Shown piece by piece: positions 18,489-28,043 of a DNA stretch of 64,000 nt. The position numbers and the translations under genes were made by a program. Position 1 is the first letter of the stretch. Each line of letters starts with the position of its first letter. A model generated the notes under the pieces. It ran no database searches. It saw only the letters and a list, made by a program, of their open reading frames with translations, and was not told the origin of the DNA. Origin of the DNA: Clostridium sp. Ade.TY (lineage in GTDB: Bacteria > Bacillota > Clostridia > Clostridiales > Clostridiaceae); contig NZ_AVSV01000022.1 in NCBI RefSeq assembly GCF_000498355.1, forward strand, positions 62,001-126,000. Direction: 5' to 3'.

Positions 18489-18571
18489 TATATAAAATAA
18501 ATTGTGCAACTTAAAGAAAAAGAATAATGTTACATGACATTTTATATTAAAGCTTGGAGGTTGTATAAGTA

Positions 18572-18916
18572 ATGAAAAAAATATTAATAGTTGATGATGA
18601 AAATAATATTAGAATTGAGCTTGAAAAATGTTTAGATAAAGAAGAATATTATATAGAAGAGGCAAGGAATTTTATTATTCATAAAGATTATTATAATGCA
18701 AAACTTTCATTGAAAGAGGCTTTTATAATAAATAGTAGTAATGTAAAAGTTTATAATTTACTTGGTGTTATAGAAGAGTGTTTAGGAAATAAGCAATTAG
18801 CTAAAAAATATTATAGGGCAGCTTTATCATTAGACCCAACTTATGAACCTGCCGATAATAATTTAAAAAGAACTGTTATGTATAATAGTGGTATATATAA
18901 TATTGATTTAGGATAA
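18572..18916 (+). CDS. Receiver-domain remnant fused to TPR repeats, downstream of kdpE
   Basis: 114 aa with TTGGAGG upstream. Residues 1-33 read like the start of a response-regulator receiver (KILIVDDENNIRIELEKCL, D8/D9 acidic pair). The rest of the receiver, including the phosphorylated Asp, is missing. From about residue 34 the chain continues as two tetratricopeptide repeats (YYNAKLSLKEAFIINS, then YNLLGVIEECLGNKQLAKKYYRAALSLDPTYEPA). It is one intact frame, so this is a chimera rather than a frameshift. It lies 83 bp after kdpE with no terminator between. A kdpX frame was reported after kdpE in C. acetobutylicum; identity with it is unchecked. Confidence 0.75.
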   Translation: MKKILIVDDENNIRIELEKCLDKEEYYIEEARNFIIHKDYYNAKLSLKEAFIINSSNVKVYNLLGVIEECLGNKQLAKKYYRAALSLDPTYEPADNNLKRTVMYNSGIYNIDLG

Positions 18917-18938
18917 TTTAAATTTAGGAGAAAAAATT

Positions 18939-19766
18939 ATGAAAATAAACACAGCTATAGAAAATAATTTAGGTGAAGATAAAAATTTAAAAAATGAACA
19001 TGGATTATGTTATTTTATAGAAACAAATAAATTGAAAATATTATTTGATAGTGGACAATCAGATAAATCTTTATATAATTTTAAAAAACTAGGATTTAAA
19101 ACAAAGGATATAGATTATATCATTTTAAGTCATGCACATTATGATCATGCAGGAGGATTAAATTATTTTATAAATGATGGTTTTAATGGCAAAATAATAG
19201 TAGGAGCTAACTTTTTTAAAAGAAGCAATAAGTGGCATATAACAAATGGGGAAAATAAATATATAGGAACAAATTTTAATTATGAAGATATAGTTAATAA
19301 AGGAATAGAAGTTATAGAAGTTAAAGATAAGCTTAGTATAGGAGAAAATATTTATTTATTATCCAATCTTTCTGAGAAAGAAGAAATAAAAGATTATAAT
19401 AAGTTAGATTCTTTAATTAGGGTATATAACGATAATTATATTTTAGATAATTTCAATGAGGAGCTTATATTAATAAAAAATTCCGATAAAGTAACATTAA
19501 TAACTGGTTGTTCACATACAGGAATATTAAATATAATTAATAAGGCAGAAGAATTTTTGAATAAAAATATTGATAATTTAATTGGAGGAATACATCTTTC
19601 AAAAAAATCATATGAAGAAAATTTAGAAGTAGCAAAAAAATTTAAAAATTTTAATATAAAAAATTTTTCTTTTTGTCATTGCAGTGGAGAAGATATAAAT
19701 ATTATTTTAAAGTCATTGGGACACGAGGTAATTAAAGGGATTACAGGAACAGTATATTTTTATTAG
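18939..19766 (+). CDS. MBL-fold metallo-hydrolase
   Basis: 275 aa. The zinc-binding signature HAHYDHAGG gives H65, H67, D69 and H70. Further ligands are plausible in TGCSHTGI (near residue 190) and in SFCHCSG near 248. The layout resembles the subgroup annotated as dihydropterin-ribofuranosyl-aminobenzene-phosphate-synthase-like hydrolases. TAGGAG precedes the ATG. Starts 22 bp after the TPR chimera, so it may be the last gene of the kdp transcript. Substrate unknown. Confidence 0.85.
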   Translation: MKINTAIENNLGEDKNLKNEHGLCYFIETNKLKILFDSGQSDKSLYNFKKLGFKTKDIDYIILSHAHYDHAGGLNYFINDGFNGKIIVGANFFKRSNKWHITNGENKYIGTNFNYEDIVNKGIEVIEVKDKLSIGENIYLLSNLSEKEEIKDYNKLDSLIRVYNDNYILDNFNEELILIKNSDKVTLITGCSHTGILNIINKAEEFLNKNIDNLIGGIHLSKKSYEENLEVAKKFKNFNIKNFSFCHCSGEDINIILKSLGHEVIKGITGTVYFY

Positions 19767-19780
19767 TATACTGTTTTTTT
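19749..19780 (+). terminator. Rho-independent terminator overlapping the MBL gene stop codon
   Basis: AACAGTATA and TATACTGTT pair around the TAG stop; eight T follow. Confidence 0.8.
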
Positions 19781-19845
19781 CTTTTTTGGTAAAGTAAAAT
19801 TTATAAAAAAATTGGATTATTTTATGGAAAATACAAAATACTTTG

Positions 19846-19874
19846 TTGACAAAATAGTTTGATTGTATTATATT
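19846..19874 (+). promoter_or_regulatory. Sigma-A promoter of the fatty-acid synthesis operon
   Basis: TTGACA (19846-19851), exactly 17 bases, TATATT (19869-19874). The transcript would start near 19881, about 100 bp before the regulator gene. Confidence 0.85.
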
Positions 19875-19887
19875 TTGATTATCAAAA
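19873..19887. promoter_or_regulatory. FabT-type operator
   Basis: A perfect 15-bp palindrome TTTTGAT-T-ATCAAAA covers the end of the -10 element and the start site. It matches the TTTGATTATCAAA core known for streptococcal FabT. A further AGTTTGAT half-site lies in the -35/-10 spacer (19856-19863). Repression of the whole operon by the encoded MarR protein is the natural reading. Confidence 0.75.
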
Positions 19888-19978
19888 CATTTGACATAAA
19901 AAATATTTGACTCCATTGAAATAATAAAAGAAAATTATTATAGTAGTATTTATACGGACAGATAAATGGAGGATTAAG

Positions 19979-20428
19979 ATGGATAAGAAAAAACAAATAT
20001 TAAATGAATTATTAGTACAGATTTTTAATGACATACTTCAAATTGAAGAACAAGCTTTAAAGCAAGGTGTGCTTAATGACTTATCAGTTACAGAAGTACA
20101 TACTATAGATGCTATAGGAATGTATAGTGAAAGAACTATGTCAGAAGTTGCACAAGACTTAAAGATAACAGTTGGTACTTTAACAACAGCTATAAATAAG
20201 TTAATTAAAAAAGGATATGTTGAAAGAAAAAGAATAGAAGAAGATAGAAGAGTAGTTTTAATAAAACTTACTAAAAAGGGAAAACTAGCATTTAGATTAC
20301 ATGAAAAGTTCCATAATGATATGATTAATAAAACTATAGAAGGGCTATCAGATTCAGAAGAAAAAGTTTTGATTTCTTCATTAGAAAGATTAAATGAGTT
20401 TTTCAAAAAGGAGTATAACTGTAATTAA
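19979..20428 (+). CDS. fabT: MarR-family regulator of fatty acid synthesis, FabT-like
   Basis: 149 aa winged-helix protein. SVTEVHTIDAIG begins the DNA-binding core, TMSEVAQDLKITVGTLTTAINKL is the helix-turn-helix, and RIEEDRRVVLIKLTKKG is the wing. TGGAGG precedes the ATG. It is the first gene of the fatty-acid operon, the position of fabT in lactic acid bacteria and clostridia, and its promoter bears the FabT palindrome. FabT uses acyl-ACP as corepressor. Bacillus FapR is not the relative: no hot-dog domain is present. Confidence 0.88.
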   Translation: MDKKKQILNELLVQIFNDILQIEEQALKQGVLNDLSVTEVHTIDAIGMYSERTMSEVAQDLKITVGTLTTAINKLIKKGYVERKRIEEDRRVVLIKLTKKGKLAFRLHEKFHNDMINKTIEGLSDSEEKVLISSLERLNEFFKKEYNCN

Positions 20429-20438
20429 GGAGATAATA

Positions 20439-21416
20439 ATGAATAAAGTAAAGATTAAAGGAGTAGGTTCATATGTTCCATCTAGAATAGTAACTAATGA
20501 TGATTTAAGTAAATTAGTTGATACTAACAATGAATGGATAGTTGATAGAACAGGAATATGTGAGAGAAGAATTTCAGATGGTGAAGATACTTCAAGTATT
20601 GCATATAAAGCAGCAAAATTAGCACTAAAAGATGCAGCTGTTAAAGGTGAAGAATTAGATTTAATAATAGTTGCAACTATAACACCAGATTATTTTACTC
20701 CATCAGTAGCTTGCATACTTCAAAAGGAACTTAATGCAAAGAATGCAACAGCTTTTGATATAAATGCAGCATGTACTGGATTTATATATGCTCTAGAAGT
20801 TGGAGAAAGTTTATTAAAAACAGGAAGATATAAAAATGCTCTTATAATAGGTGCTGAAACGCTTTCAAAAATAGTAGATTGGACTGATAGAAGTACATGT
20901 GTATTATTTGGAGATGGAGCAGGTGCATGTGTTATAGAAAGTTTAAATGATTCAGAAAGTGGAATAATAAATACTTATTCAATATCAGAAGGAGAAAATG
21001 GAGATGCATTACTTTGTGGTGCAAATGATGTTAGAAGTCCTTTTGTATTAAAAGAAGAAACAAAGAGTAAATATGTATCTATGAATGGAAGAGAAGTATT
21101 TAGATTTGCAACAAAAGCTATGGTTGATTCAGTAAAGAATGTTTTAAAAGATACTGGATATACTTTAGAAGATATAAATTATGTAATTCCACACCAAGCT
21201 AATTTAAGAATAATAGATTATGCAGCTAAAAAACTTAAATTACCTATTGAAAAATTTTATACTAATCTTTCAAAATTAGGTAATACATCATCAGCATCTG
21301 TACCTATGGCTTTAGCTCAGTTATATAATGAAAATAAATTAAAGCCTGGTGATTTAATAGTATTAGTAGGTTTTGGTGGTGGCTTAACTTGTGGAGCTAC
21401 ATTAATTAAATGGTAA
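20439..21416 (+). CDS. fabH: 3-oxoacyl-ACP synthase III (FabH)
   Basis: 325 aa from the ATG at 20439 (AAGGAGATAATA upstream); an in-frame upstream codon at 20394 lies inside fabT. It condenses acetyl-CoA or branched primers with malonyl-ACP to start chains. The catalytic triad is visible: C112 in AACTGF, His in HQANLRI (near 239) and Asn in NLSKLGNTSSAS. WIVDRTGI near residue 33 is the CoA-binding segment. Normal length. Confidence 0.97.
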   Translation: MNKVKIKGVGSYVPSRIVTNDDLSKLVDTNNEWIVDRTGICERRISDGEDTSSIAYKAAKLALKDAAVKGEELDLIIVATITPDYFTPSVACILQKELNAKNATAFDINAACTGFIYALEVGESLLKTGRYKNALIIGAETLSKIVDWTDRSTCVLFGDGAGACVIESLNDSESGIINTYSISEGENGDALLCGANDVRSPFVLKEETKSKYVSMNGREVFRFATKAMVDSVKNVLKDTGYTLEDINYVIPHQANLRIIDYAAKKLKLPIEKFYTNLSKLGNTSSASVPMALAQLYNENKLKPGDLIVLVGFGGGLTCGATLIKW

Positions 21417-21492
21417 AAAGCAAAAAAAGCTTTAATATAAATAGAAATTTAGAAAAATAAAATAAATTCGTAAATCATGGAGGTATTATATT

Positions 21493-21717
21493 ATGATATT
21501 TGAAGAAATTAGAGAAGTAGTTTGTGATCAATTAGGAGTAGATGAAAGTGAAGTAACAATGGAAACAACTTTTGAAGATTTAGGAGCAGATTCATTAGAT
21601 TTATTCCAAGTTGTAATAGAAATAGAAGAAAAGTTTGGTATCCAATTAGAAGATGCTGAAAGCATTAAGAGCATAAAAGACGCAGTAGAATATGTTGAAA
21701 AAATGAAAAACAACTAA
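21493..21717 (+). CDS. acpP: Acyl carrier protein
   Basis: 74 aa, highly acidic. Ser34 in GADSLDLFQVV is the phosphopantetheine attachment site. TGGAGG is upstream. A 76-bp gap to fabH and a hairpin before fabK set it apart within the operon, which would allow the abundant carrier to be expressed differently from the enzymes. Confidence 0.97.
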   Translation: MIFEEIREVVCDQLGVDESEVTMETTFEDLGADSLDLFQVVIEIEEKFGIQLEDAESIKSIKDAVEYVEKMKNN

Positions 21718-21786
21718 TCTTTAAGCATCTTTCATCTGTTGCTCATAATAGTTTTAATTAGAGTTAACAGAATAGCTATAATAACC

Positions 21787-21825
21787 AAAAATCGGGCTCT
21801 TTAAAATAGAACCCGATTTTACTTA
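21787..21825 (+). terminator. Terminator-like hairpin between acpP and fabK
   Basis: AAAATCGGG-TCT pairs with AGA-CCCGATTTT, followed only by ACTTAT, so the T run is short. It is probably a partial terminator or processing/stability hairpin that raises acpP over downstream genes. Confidence 0.6.
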
Positions 21826-21872
21826 TATAGAGAAGAAGTTTAATTATATAAGTGAATTTAGGAGGAAACTTA

Positions 21873-22811
21873 ATGAGTAATAGAGTTTGTGAAATGTTAG
21901 ATATAAAATATCCAGTATTACAAGGAGGTATGGCTTGGATAGCTGATGCATCACTTGCAGCAGCTGTTAGTGAAGCAGGAGGGCTTGGAATTATAACAGG
22001 TACAGCACCTGTTGAGTGGATAAGAGAAGAAATAAGAAAAGTTAAAAAGGCAACTAATAAACCATTTGGTGTAAATATAATGCTTATGTCACCACATGTT
22101 GAAGAAGTAGCAAAACTTGTATGTGAAGAAAAAGTTCCTGTAGTAACAACAGGTGCTGGTAGTCCAGGTAAGTACATGGAAATGTGGAAGGAAAATGGAA
22201 TAAAAGTTATTCCTGTAGTTGCATCAGTTGCACTTGCAAAGAGAATGGAAAAAATGGGAGCCGATATGATTGTTGCAGAAGGTACTGAATCAGGTGGTCA
22301 TGTTGGCCAATTAACAACAATGGCTTTAATACCACAAATTGTTGATGCAGTTAAAATACCTGTAATAGCAGCTGGAGGAATTGGAGATGGAAGAGGAGTT
22401 GCAGCATCATTTATGCTTGGAGCTTCTGGAGTTCAAATAGGAACTAGGTTCTTAGTTGCCAAAGAATGTACAGTTCATAAAAACTATAAAGAAAAAGTAT
22501 TAAAAGCAAAAGATATAGATACAGAGGTAACAGGAAGACCAACAGGACATCCAGTTAGAGTAATAAAAAATAAATTATCAAGAGAATTCCAAAAGCTTGA
22601 GAAAAGCGGTGCTTCTGCAAATGACTTAGAAGAACTTGGCAAAGGTTCTCTTCCAAAAGCAGCAAAAGAAGGTGATGTTGTTAATGGGTCAGTAATGGCA
22701 GGTCAAATTGCCGGATTAGTAAATAAAGAAGAAACTTGTAGAGAAATAATAGAAGACTTAATAAATGGTGCAAGTTTTGTAATAAATGATTTTGGAGGAT
22801 TATATGAGTAG
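21873..22811 (+). CDS. fabK: Enoyl-ACP reductase II (FabK), FMN-dependent
   Basis: 312 aa from the ATG at 21873 (AGGAGGAAAC upstream). Nitronate-monooxygenase-like TIM barrel: YPVLQGGMAWIA at the N-terminus, VNIMLM, VVTTGAGSP, GTESGGHVG and IAAGGIGDGRG (the FMN phosphate-binding loop). It reduces trans-2-enoyl-ACP with NAD(P)H, the last step of each cycle. FabK enzymes are insensitive to triclosan, which targets FabI; no fabI is in the window. Confidence 0.95.
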   Translation: MSNRVCEMLDIKYPVLQGGMAWIADASLAAAVSEAGGLGIITGTAPVEWIREEIRKVKKATNKPFGVNIMLMSPHVEEVAKLVCEEKVPVVTTGAGSPGKYMEMWKENGIKVIPVVASVALAKRMEKMGADMIVAEGTESGGHVGQLTTMALIPQIVDAVKIPVIAAGGIGDGRGVAASFMLGASGVQIGTRFLVAKECTVHKNYKEKVLKAKDIDTEVTGRPTGHPVRVIKNKLSREFQKLEKSGASANDLEELGKGSLPKAAKEGDVVNGSVMAGQIAGLVNKEETCREIIEDLINGASFVINDFGGLYE

Positions 22812-23745
22812 TAAAAATATTGCTATATTATTTGTTGGGCAAGGATCTCAATATATAGGAATGGGAAAAGATTTATACGAAAATATTGAAGAATGTAAAA
22901 AAATTTTTGATGAAGGTCAAGAAGTATTGGATATGAACATTAAAGAATTAATCTTTAATGGCCAAGAAGAAGAACTTAAATTAACAGAAAATGCTCAGCC
23001 AGCAATACTTTTAACATCTTTAGCAGCTATTAAGGCTTTAGATATTAATGGAATATCAGGATATTATACAACAGGTCTTTCTCTTGGTGAGTATGGAGCA
23101 CTAATATATGGAGGAGCTTTAGGGTTTGAAGATGGATTAAAGCTTGTTCGTGAAAGAGGAAAAATAATGGGAAGTTCACTTCCAAAAGGACTTGGAAGTA
23201 TGGCTGCAATACTTAAATTAAATAATGAAAAAATAAATGAGTTATTAAATAGAGCTTCAGATTTTGGAATGATTGAAGGAGCTAACTATAATTGTCCAGG
23301 TCAAGTTGTTGTATCTGGAGAAGATAAGGCTATAGATGAATCTATAAAAATAGCAAAAGAACTTGGTGGTATGGGAGTTAAATTAAATGTAAGTGGACCA
23401 TTTCATAGTTCATTACTTGAAGATGCAAGTAAAAAGTTTTTAGAAGAATTAAATAAAGTTGAATTTAAAGAGTTTGATAAAGTAATTTATTCAAACACAT
23501 TAGGGGCTCCTTTTAAAGAAGGAGATAATTTAAAGGAATTATTAAGTAAGCATATAAGAAGTGCAGTATTATTTGAAAAAATAATTAGAGACATGTTAGA
23601 CAAAGGAGTTAATACTTTTATAGAAGTAGGTCCAGGAAAAGCTTTAAAAGGATTTGTTAAAAAAATTGATAGAAAAGCTAAAGTCTATAATGTTTTTGAT
23701 ATGGAATCATTGAATGAAACAATAAGTAAAATAAAGGGAATATAG
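22804..23745 (+). CDS. fabD: Malonyl-CoA:ACP transacylase (FabD)
   Basis: 313 aa from the ATG at 22804 with GGAGG 5 bases upstream, overlapping fabK by 8 bp. It begins with LFVGQGSQYIGMG. The nucleophile elbow reads GLSLGEYGAL where most FabD proteins have GHSLG; the serine is kept. GPFHSSLL carries the catalytic histidine and IEVGPGKALKG is the C-terminal block. It loads malonyl groups onto the ACP encoded just upstream. Confidence 0.95.
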   Translation: MSSKNIAILFVGQGSQYIGMGKDLYENIEECKKIFDEGQEVLDMNIKELIFNGQEEELKLTENAQPAILLTSLAAIKALDINGISGYYTTGLSLGEYGALIYGGALGFEDGLKLVRERGKIMGSSLPKGLGSMAAILKLNNEKINELLNRASDFGMIEGANYNCPGQVVVSGEDKAIDESIKIAKELGGMGVKLNVSGPFHSSLLEDASKKFLEELNKVEFKEFDKVIYSNTLGAPFKEGDNLKELLSKHIRSAVLFEKIIRDMLDKGVNTFIEVGPGKALKGFVKKIDRKAKVYNVFDMESLNETISKIKGI

Positions 23746-23755
23746 GAGGTTTTTT

Positions 23756-24499
23756 ATGTTGTTAAAAGATAAATGTGCCGTAGTTACAGGGGCTTCAAGA
23801 GGAATAGGAAAGGCTATAGCCAAGAAACTTGCATCACTTGGTGCTAATATAGTTTTAAATTATAGAAGCAATGATGAAGAGGCATTCAAGGTACAAGAAG
23901 AAATATTAGCTATGGGTGTTAATGCAACTTTATATAAATGTGATATAAGTGATAGTAAAGCTGTTTTAGAAATGCTTAAAGAGGTAAAAGAAAAGTTTGG
24001 AAAAATAGATATTATGATAAATAATGCTGGAATAACGAGAGATACTCTTATTCTTAGAATGAAAGAAGAAGATTTTGATAAAGTTATTGATGTTAATTTA
24101 AAAGGTGTATTTAATTGTTTAAAATCTATAACACCAATAATGGTAAGACAAAAAGAAGGAAAAATAATTAATCTTTCATCTGTTGTTGGATTAGTTGGAA
24201 ACGCAGGTCAAGTAAACTATGCGGCATCAAAAGCTGGAGTTATAGGAATGACTAAATCATTAGCTAAAGAAGTGGGAAGTCGTGGAATAACAGTAAATGC
24301 TGTTGCACCTGGATTTATAGATACTGATATGACAGAAGTTCTAGGTGAGAAATTTAAAGAAGAAACTAAGAAGAGCATACCACTTAAAAGACTTGGAAAT
24401 CCAGAAGATGTTGCAAATGCTGTTGCTTTTTTAGTATCAGATGAAGCTTCATATATAACTGGTCAAGTTTTAAATGTTGATGGCGGAATGGTAATGTAA
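23756..24499 (+). CDS. fabG: 3-oxoacyl-ACP reductase (FabG)
   Basis: 247 aa short-chain dehydrogenase. TGASRGIGKA (residues 11-20) binds NADP(H), NNAG is the structural motif, and the Ser-Tyr-Lys triad appears as LSSVVG and YAASK. It ends with VDGGMVM, typical of FabG. TAGGAGG precedes the ATG. Confidence 0.96.
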   Translation: MLLKDKCAVVTGASRGIGKAIAKKLASLGANIVLNYRSNDEEAFKVQEEILAMGVNATLYKCDISDSKAVLEMLKEVKEKFGKIDIMINNAGITRDTLILRMKEEDFDKVIDVNLKGVFNCLKSITPIMVRQKEGKIINLSSVVGLVGNAGQVNYAASKAGVIGMTKSLAKEVGSRGITVNAVAPGFIDTDMTEVLGEKFKEETKKSIPLKRLGNPEDVANAVAFLVSDEASYITGQVLNVDGGMVM

Positions 24500-24512
24500 A
24501 GGAGAAAAGTTT

Positions 24513-25751
24513 ATGGAAAGAAGAGTTGTAGTTACAGGAATGGGAGCAATTACTCCTATTGGAAATAATGTAAATGAATTTTGGAATAATGCAAAGAGTG
24601 GAAAACTTGGAATAGATTTTGTAACTTTAGTAAATAAAGATGAAGTAAGTGTAAAAGTTGCAGGAGAAGTTAAAAATTTTGATGCTGCAGAATCACTTGG
24701 GAAAAAAGAAAGTAAGAGATTAGATAGATTTTCACAGTTTGCTTTAGTTGCAGCTGATGAAGCAATAAAATCAGCGGGATTAGAATTAGATAATATGGAT
24801 AAAAATAGAATAGGAGTTCTTGTTGGTTCAGGTATTGGAGGATTCCAAACTATAGAAACTGAAATAACTAAAATGGCAACAGGATCTAAAAGAGTTTCAC
24901 CATTTTTTATACCAATGGCAATTATAAATATGGCTGCAGGAAATATATCTATAAAATATGGACTAAAAGGACCATCAACATCAATTGTAACAGCTTGTGC
25001 AACAGGAACAAATAGTATTGGGGAAGCTTTTAGACAAATAAAGCATGGATATGCAGATTGTATATTAGCAGGTGGAGTTGAAGCACCTATAACTAAAATA
25101 GGAATTGAAGGATTTGCTAGTCTTAAAGCACTTAATTCTTCAAATGATCCAAGAAAATCATCAATACCTTTTGATAAAAATAGAAGTGGCTTTGTAATGG
25201 GTGAGGGAGCTGGAATATTAGTTTTAGAAAGCTTAGAATCAGCTGAAAAAAGAGGAGCTAAAATATTAGCAGAAGTTGTTGGGTATGGTAGTACATGTGA
25301 TGCTTATCATATAACATCACCAGATCCAGAGGGCGAAGGAGCTTCACGTGCAATGCTTCAAGCTATAAATGAAGCTAATATAAATCCTAATGAAGTATCA
25401 TATATAAATGCACATGGTACATCAACACCTTTTAATGATAAATTTGAAACAATTGCTATAAAAAGAACATTTAAAGATGATGCATATAAAATTCCAGTAT
25501 CATCAACTAAGTCAATGACAGGTCATCTTTTAGGAGCTGCTGGTGCTATTGAATCTATAATTTGTATAGAATCAATAATAGATAATTTTGTACCACCAAC
25601 AATAGGGTATGAAAATAAAGATGAAGATTGTGATTTAGATTATGTTCCAAATGAAGGAAGAAGCCATGAGGTTAATTATGCTTTAACAAATTCATTAGGA
25701 TTTGGAGGACATAATGCAACACTATTATTTAAAAAGTGGGACGAAAAATAG
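24513..25751 (+). CDS. fabF: 3-oxoacyl-ACP synthase II (FabF)
   Basis: 412 aa. Active-site Cys in TACATGTNS (near residue 163), His in HGTSTPFND and GHLLGAAGA, and the C-terminal [10 protein letters not shown] block. It elongates acyl-ACP with malonyl-ACP and governs temperature-dependent fatty-acid composition in E. coli. The AAGGAGAAAAG site is 6-7 bases upstream. Confidence 0.97.
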   Translation: MERRVVVTGMGAITPIGNNVNEFWNNAKSGKLGIDFVTLVNKDEVSVKVAGEVKNFDAAESLGKKESKRLDRFSQFALVAADEAIKSAGLELDNMDKNRIGVLVGSGIGGFQTIETEITKMATGSKRVSPFFIPMAIINMAAGNISIKYGLKGPSTSIVTACATGTNSIGEAFRQIKHGYADCILAGGVEAPITKIGIEGFASLKALNSSNDPRKSSIPFDKNRSGFVMGEGAGILVLESLESAEKRGAKILAEVVGYGSTCDAYHITSPDPEGEGASRAMLQAINEANINPNEVSYINAHGTSTPFNDKFETIAIKRTFKDDAYKIPVSSTKSMTGHLLGAAGAIESIICIESIIDNFVPPTIGYENKDEDCDLDYVPNEGRSHEVNYALTNSLGFGGHNATLLFKKWDEK

Positions 25752-25762
25752 GAGGCTTTTTT

Positions 25763-26257
25763 ATGAATATTAATGAGGTAAAAGAACTTATAGAGCTTAT
25801 AAATAGTTCTGATCTTTCTTACTTTGAATTTAAAGAAGGAGACTTTTTATTAAAGATGGATAAATCTTTAACAAGGAATTTAAATGAAGAAGTAAGAGAA
25901 GTTAAAAAAGATACTATTAATAAAGAAGTTTTAAATAAAGTTAATGATATAGAAATTAAAGAAGAGAAAATAAAAGAAGAAAAAGAAGAATTAGTTGAAA
26001 ATATAGAAATTAAAGGGACTATAGTTAAATCACCGATGGTTGGAACATTTTATGCATCTCCATCACCAGATAGCGATAGTTTTGTAAATGTAGGAGATAA
26101 AATAAATGTAGGAGACACTCTATGCATTATAGAAGCTATGAAGCTTATGAATGAAATAGAAAGTGATTTTAAAGGCGAAGTAGTAGAAATTTTAGTTAAG
26201 GATGGAGATATGGTTGAATACGGAACTCCATTATTTAAAATAAAGGAAGGTGCATAA
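25763..26257 (+). CDS. accB: Biotin carboxyl carrier protein of acetyl-CoA carboxylase (AccB)
   Basis: 164 aa from the ATG at 25763; TAGGAGG overlaps the fabF stop. An N-terminal helical domain is followed by a Lys/Glu-rich linker (residues about 50-85) and a C-terminal biotinyl domain with EAMKLMNEI, whose Lys is biotinylated. The linker lacks the Pro/Ala composition of E. coli AccB and is highly charged instead. Confidence 0.95.
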   Translation: MNINEVKELIELINSSDLSYFEFKEGDFLLKMDKSLTRNLNEEVREVKKDTINKEVLNKVNDIEIKEEKIKEEKEELVENIEIKGTIVKSPMVGTFYASPSPDSDSFVNVGDKINVGDTLCIIEAMKLMNEIESDFKGEVVEILVKDGDMVEYGTPLFKIKEGA

Positions 26258-26258
26258 A

Positions 26259-26681
26259 ATGTTAGGAATAAAAGAGATAAAAGAAATATTACCACATAGA
26301 TATCCATTCTTATTAGTAGATAGAATAACTGAATTAGAGGAAGGGGTAAAGGTAAGTGGTTATAAAAATATAACTGCAAATGAACAGTTTTTTCAAGGAC
26401 ACTTTCCAGAAGAGCCTGTAATGCCAGGTGTTTTAATACTTGAAGCTATAGCTCAAGTTGGAGCTGTTGCTATTTTAAAAAAGGAAGAATTTAAGGGCAA
26501 AATTCCACTATTTGCTGGTGCTGATAAAGTTAGATTTAGACAAAAAGTAGTGCCAGGAGATAAATTAGAATTAACTTGTGAAATAATAAAACTTAGAGGA
26601 CCAGTAGGAATAGGAAAGGGTGTTGCTAAAGTAGATGGCAAGAAAGTATGTGAAGCAGAAATAATGTTTGCTATAGGATAG
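26259..26681 (+). CDS. fabZ: 3-hydroxyacyl-ACP dehydratase (FabZ)
   Basis: 140 aa from the ATG at 26259, 1 base after accB ends; GAAGGTG is upstream. Hot-dog fold with [13 protein letters not shown] (catalytic His) and [17 protein letters not shown] (catalytic Glu region). It dehydrates hydroxyacyl-ACP. Whether an isomerase activity for unsaturated chains resides here or elsewhere cannot be read from the sequence; no fabM or fabN is in the cluster. Confidence 0.96.
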   Translation: MLGIKEIKEILPHRYPFLLVDRITELEEGVKVSGYKNITANEQFFQGHFPEEPVMPGVLILEAIAQVGAVAILKKEEFKGKIPLFAGADKVRFRQKVVPGDKLELTCEIIKLRGPVGIGKGVAKVDGKKVCEAEIMFAIG

Positions 26682-26690
26682 GTGAAATTT

Positions 26691-28043
26691 ATGTTTAAGA
26701 AAATATTAATTGCAAATAGAGGCGAAATAGCAGTTAGAATAATAAGAGCTTGTAGAGAACTTGGAATTTCAACAGTGGCTGTATATTCAGAAGTTGATAA
26801 GGAAGCACTTCATGCGCAACTTGCAGATGAAGCTATATGCATTGGACCATATCCTGCAAAAGATAGTTATTTAAATATAACTAATATATTAAGTGCATGT
26901 GTACTTACAGGAGCAGATGCTATTCACCCAGGGTTTGGGTTTCTTTCAGAAAACTCTAAATTTGCTAAGATGTGTAAAGAATGTAATATAAAATTTATCG
27001 GACCTGATTATACATCTATTGAACTTATGGGTAATAAAGCTAAAGCAAGAGAACTTATGAAATTAGCTGATGTACCAGTAGTACCAGGTTTTGAAGGTAT
27101 TATAAAAGATGAGGAACATGCTTTAAATATTGCAAAAAATATAGGATATCCTGTTATGATAAAAGCAGCAGCTGGTGGTGGCGGAAAAGGTATAAGAATA
27201 GCCTTTAATAATGAAGAATTTAAAAAGGGTTATAATACTGCAAAAGCTGAATCATTAGCTTGTTTTGGTGATGATACATTATATATTGAAAAATTCATTG
27301 AAAAACCAAGACATATAGAGTTTCAAATATTAGCTGATGAATATGGAAATGTAGTTCATTTAGGTGAAAGAGAATGTTCTCTTCAAAGAAAAAATCAAAA
27401 GGTTTTAGAAGAGGCTCCATCATCAATTTTAACAGAAAAACTTAGAACTGAAATGGGTGAAGTTGCAAAAAGGGCGGCTAAAGCTTGTAACTATAAAAAT
27501 GCTGGAACTATTGAATTTTTAGTTGATAAAAATAATAATTATTACTTTATGGAAATGAATACTAGAATACAAGTTGAACATCCAGTAACAGAAATGGTTA
27601 CAGGAATAGATCTTTTAAAAGAGCAAATAAAAATAGCTAGTGGTGAAAAACTATCATTTAAGCAAGAAGATATAAAGATAAAAGGTCATGCAATTGAATG
27701 TAGAATAAATGCTGAAGATCCAGAAAATGATTTTAGACCTTGTCCTGGTCTTATAGATGAACTTTATATACCAGGAGGTTTAGGAATAAGACTTGATTCA
27801 GCAATATATTGTGGTTATAAAATACCACATTGTTATGATTCAATGCTTGCAAAACTTATTGCTTATGGGAAAACAAGAGAAGATGCAATAATTAGAATGA
27901 AAAGAGCTCTAAGTGAATTTGGAATTGGAGGAGTTAAAACTAATATTGAATTTCAATATTCACTTTTAGAAATGGAAGAAGTAATAAAAGGCGAATATGA
28001 TACTGGATTTTTAGGAAATAAGATGGTGAAGAAAGATGCTTAA
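26691..28043 (+). CDS. accC: Biotin carboxylase (AccC)
   Basis: 450 aa from the ATG at 26691 (ATAGGTGA upstream). Begins [19 protein letters not shown]-grasp loop [33 protein letters not shown]. It carboxylates biotin on AccB. Overlaps accD by 8 bp. Confidence 0.97.
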   Translation: MFKKILIANRGEIAVRIIRACRELGISTVAVYSEVDKEALHAQLADEAICIGPYPAKDSYLNITNILSACVLTGADAIHPGFGFLSENSKFAKMCKECNIKFIGPDYTSIELMGNKAKARELMKLADVPVVPGFEGIIKDEEHALNIAKNIGYPVMIKAAAGGGGKGIRIAFNNEEFKKGYNTAKAESLACFGDDTLYIEKFIEKPRHIEFQILADEYGNVVHLGERECSLQRKNQKVLEEAPSSILTEKLRTEMGEVAKRAAKACNYKNAGTIEFLVDKNNNYYFMEMNTRIQVEHPVTEMVTGIDLLKEQIKIASGEKLSFKQEDIKIKGHAIECRINAEDPENDFRPCPGLIDELYIPGGLGIRLDSAIYCGYKIPHCYDSMLAKLIAYGKTREDAIIRMKRALSEFGIGGVKTNIEFQYSLLEMEEVIKGEYDTGFLGNKMVKKDA

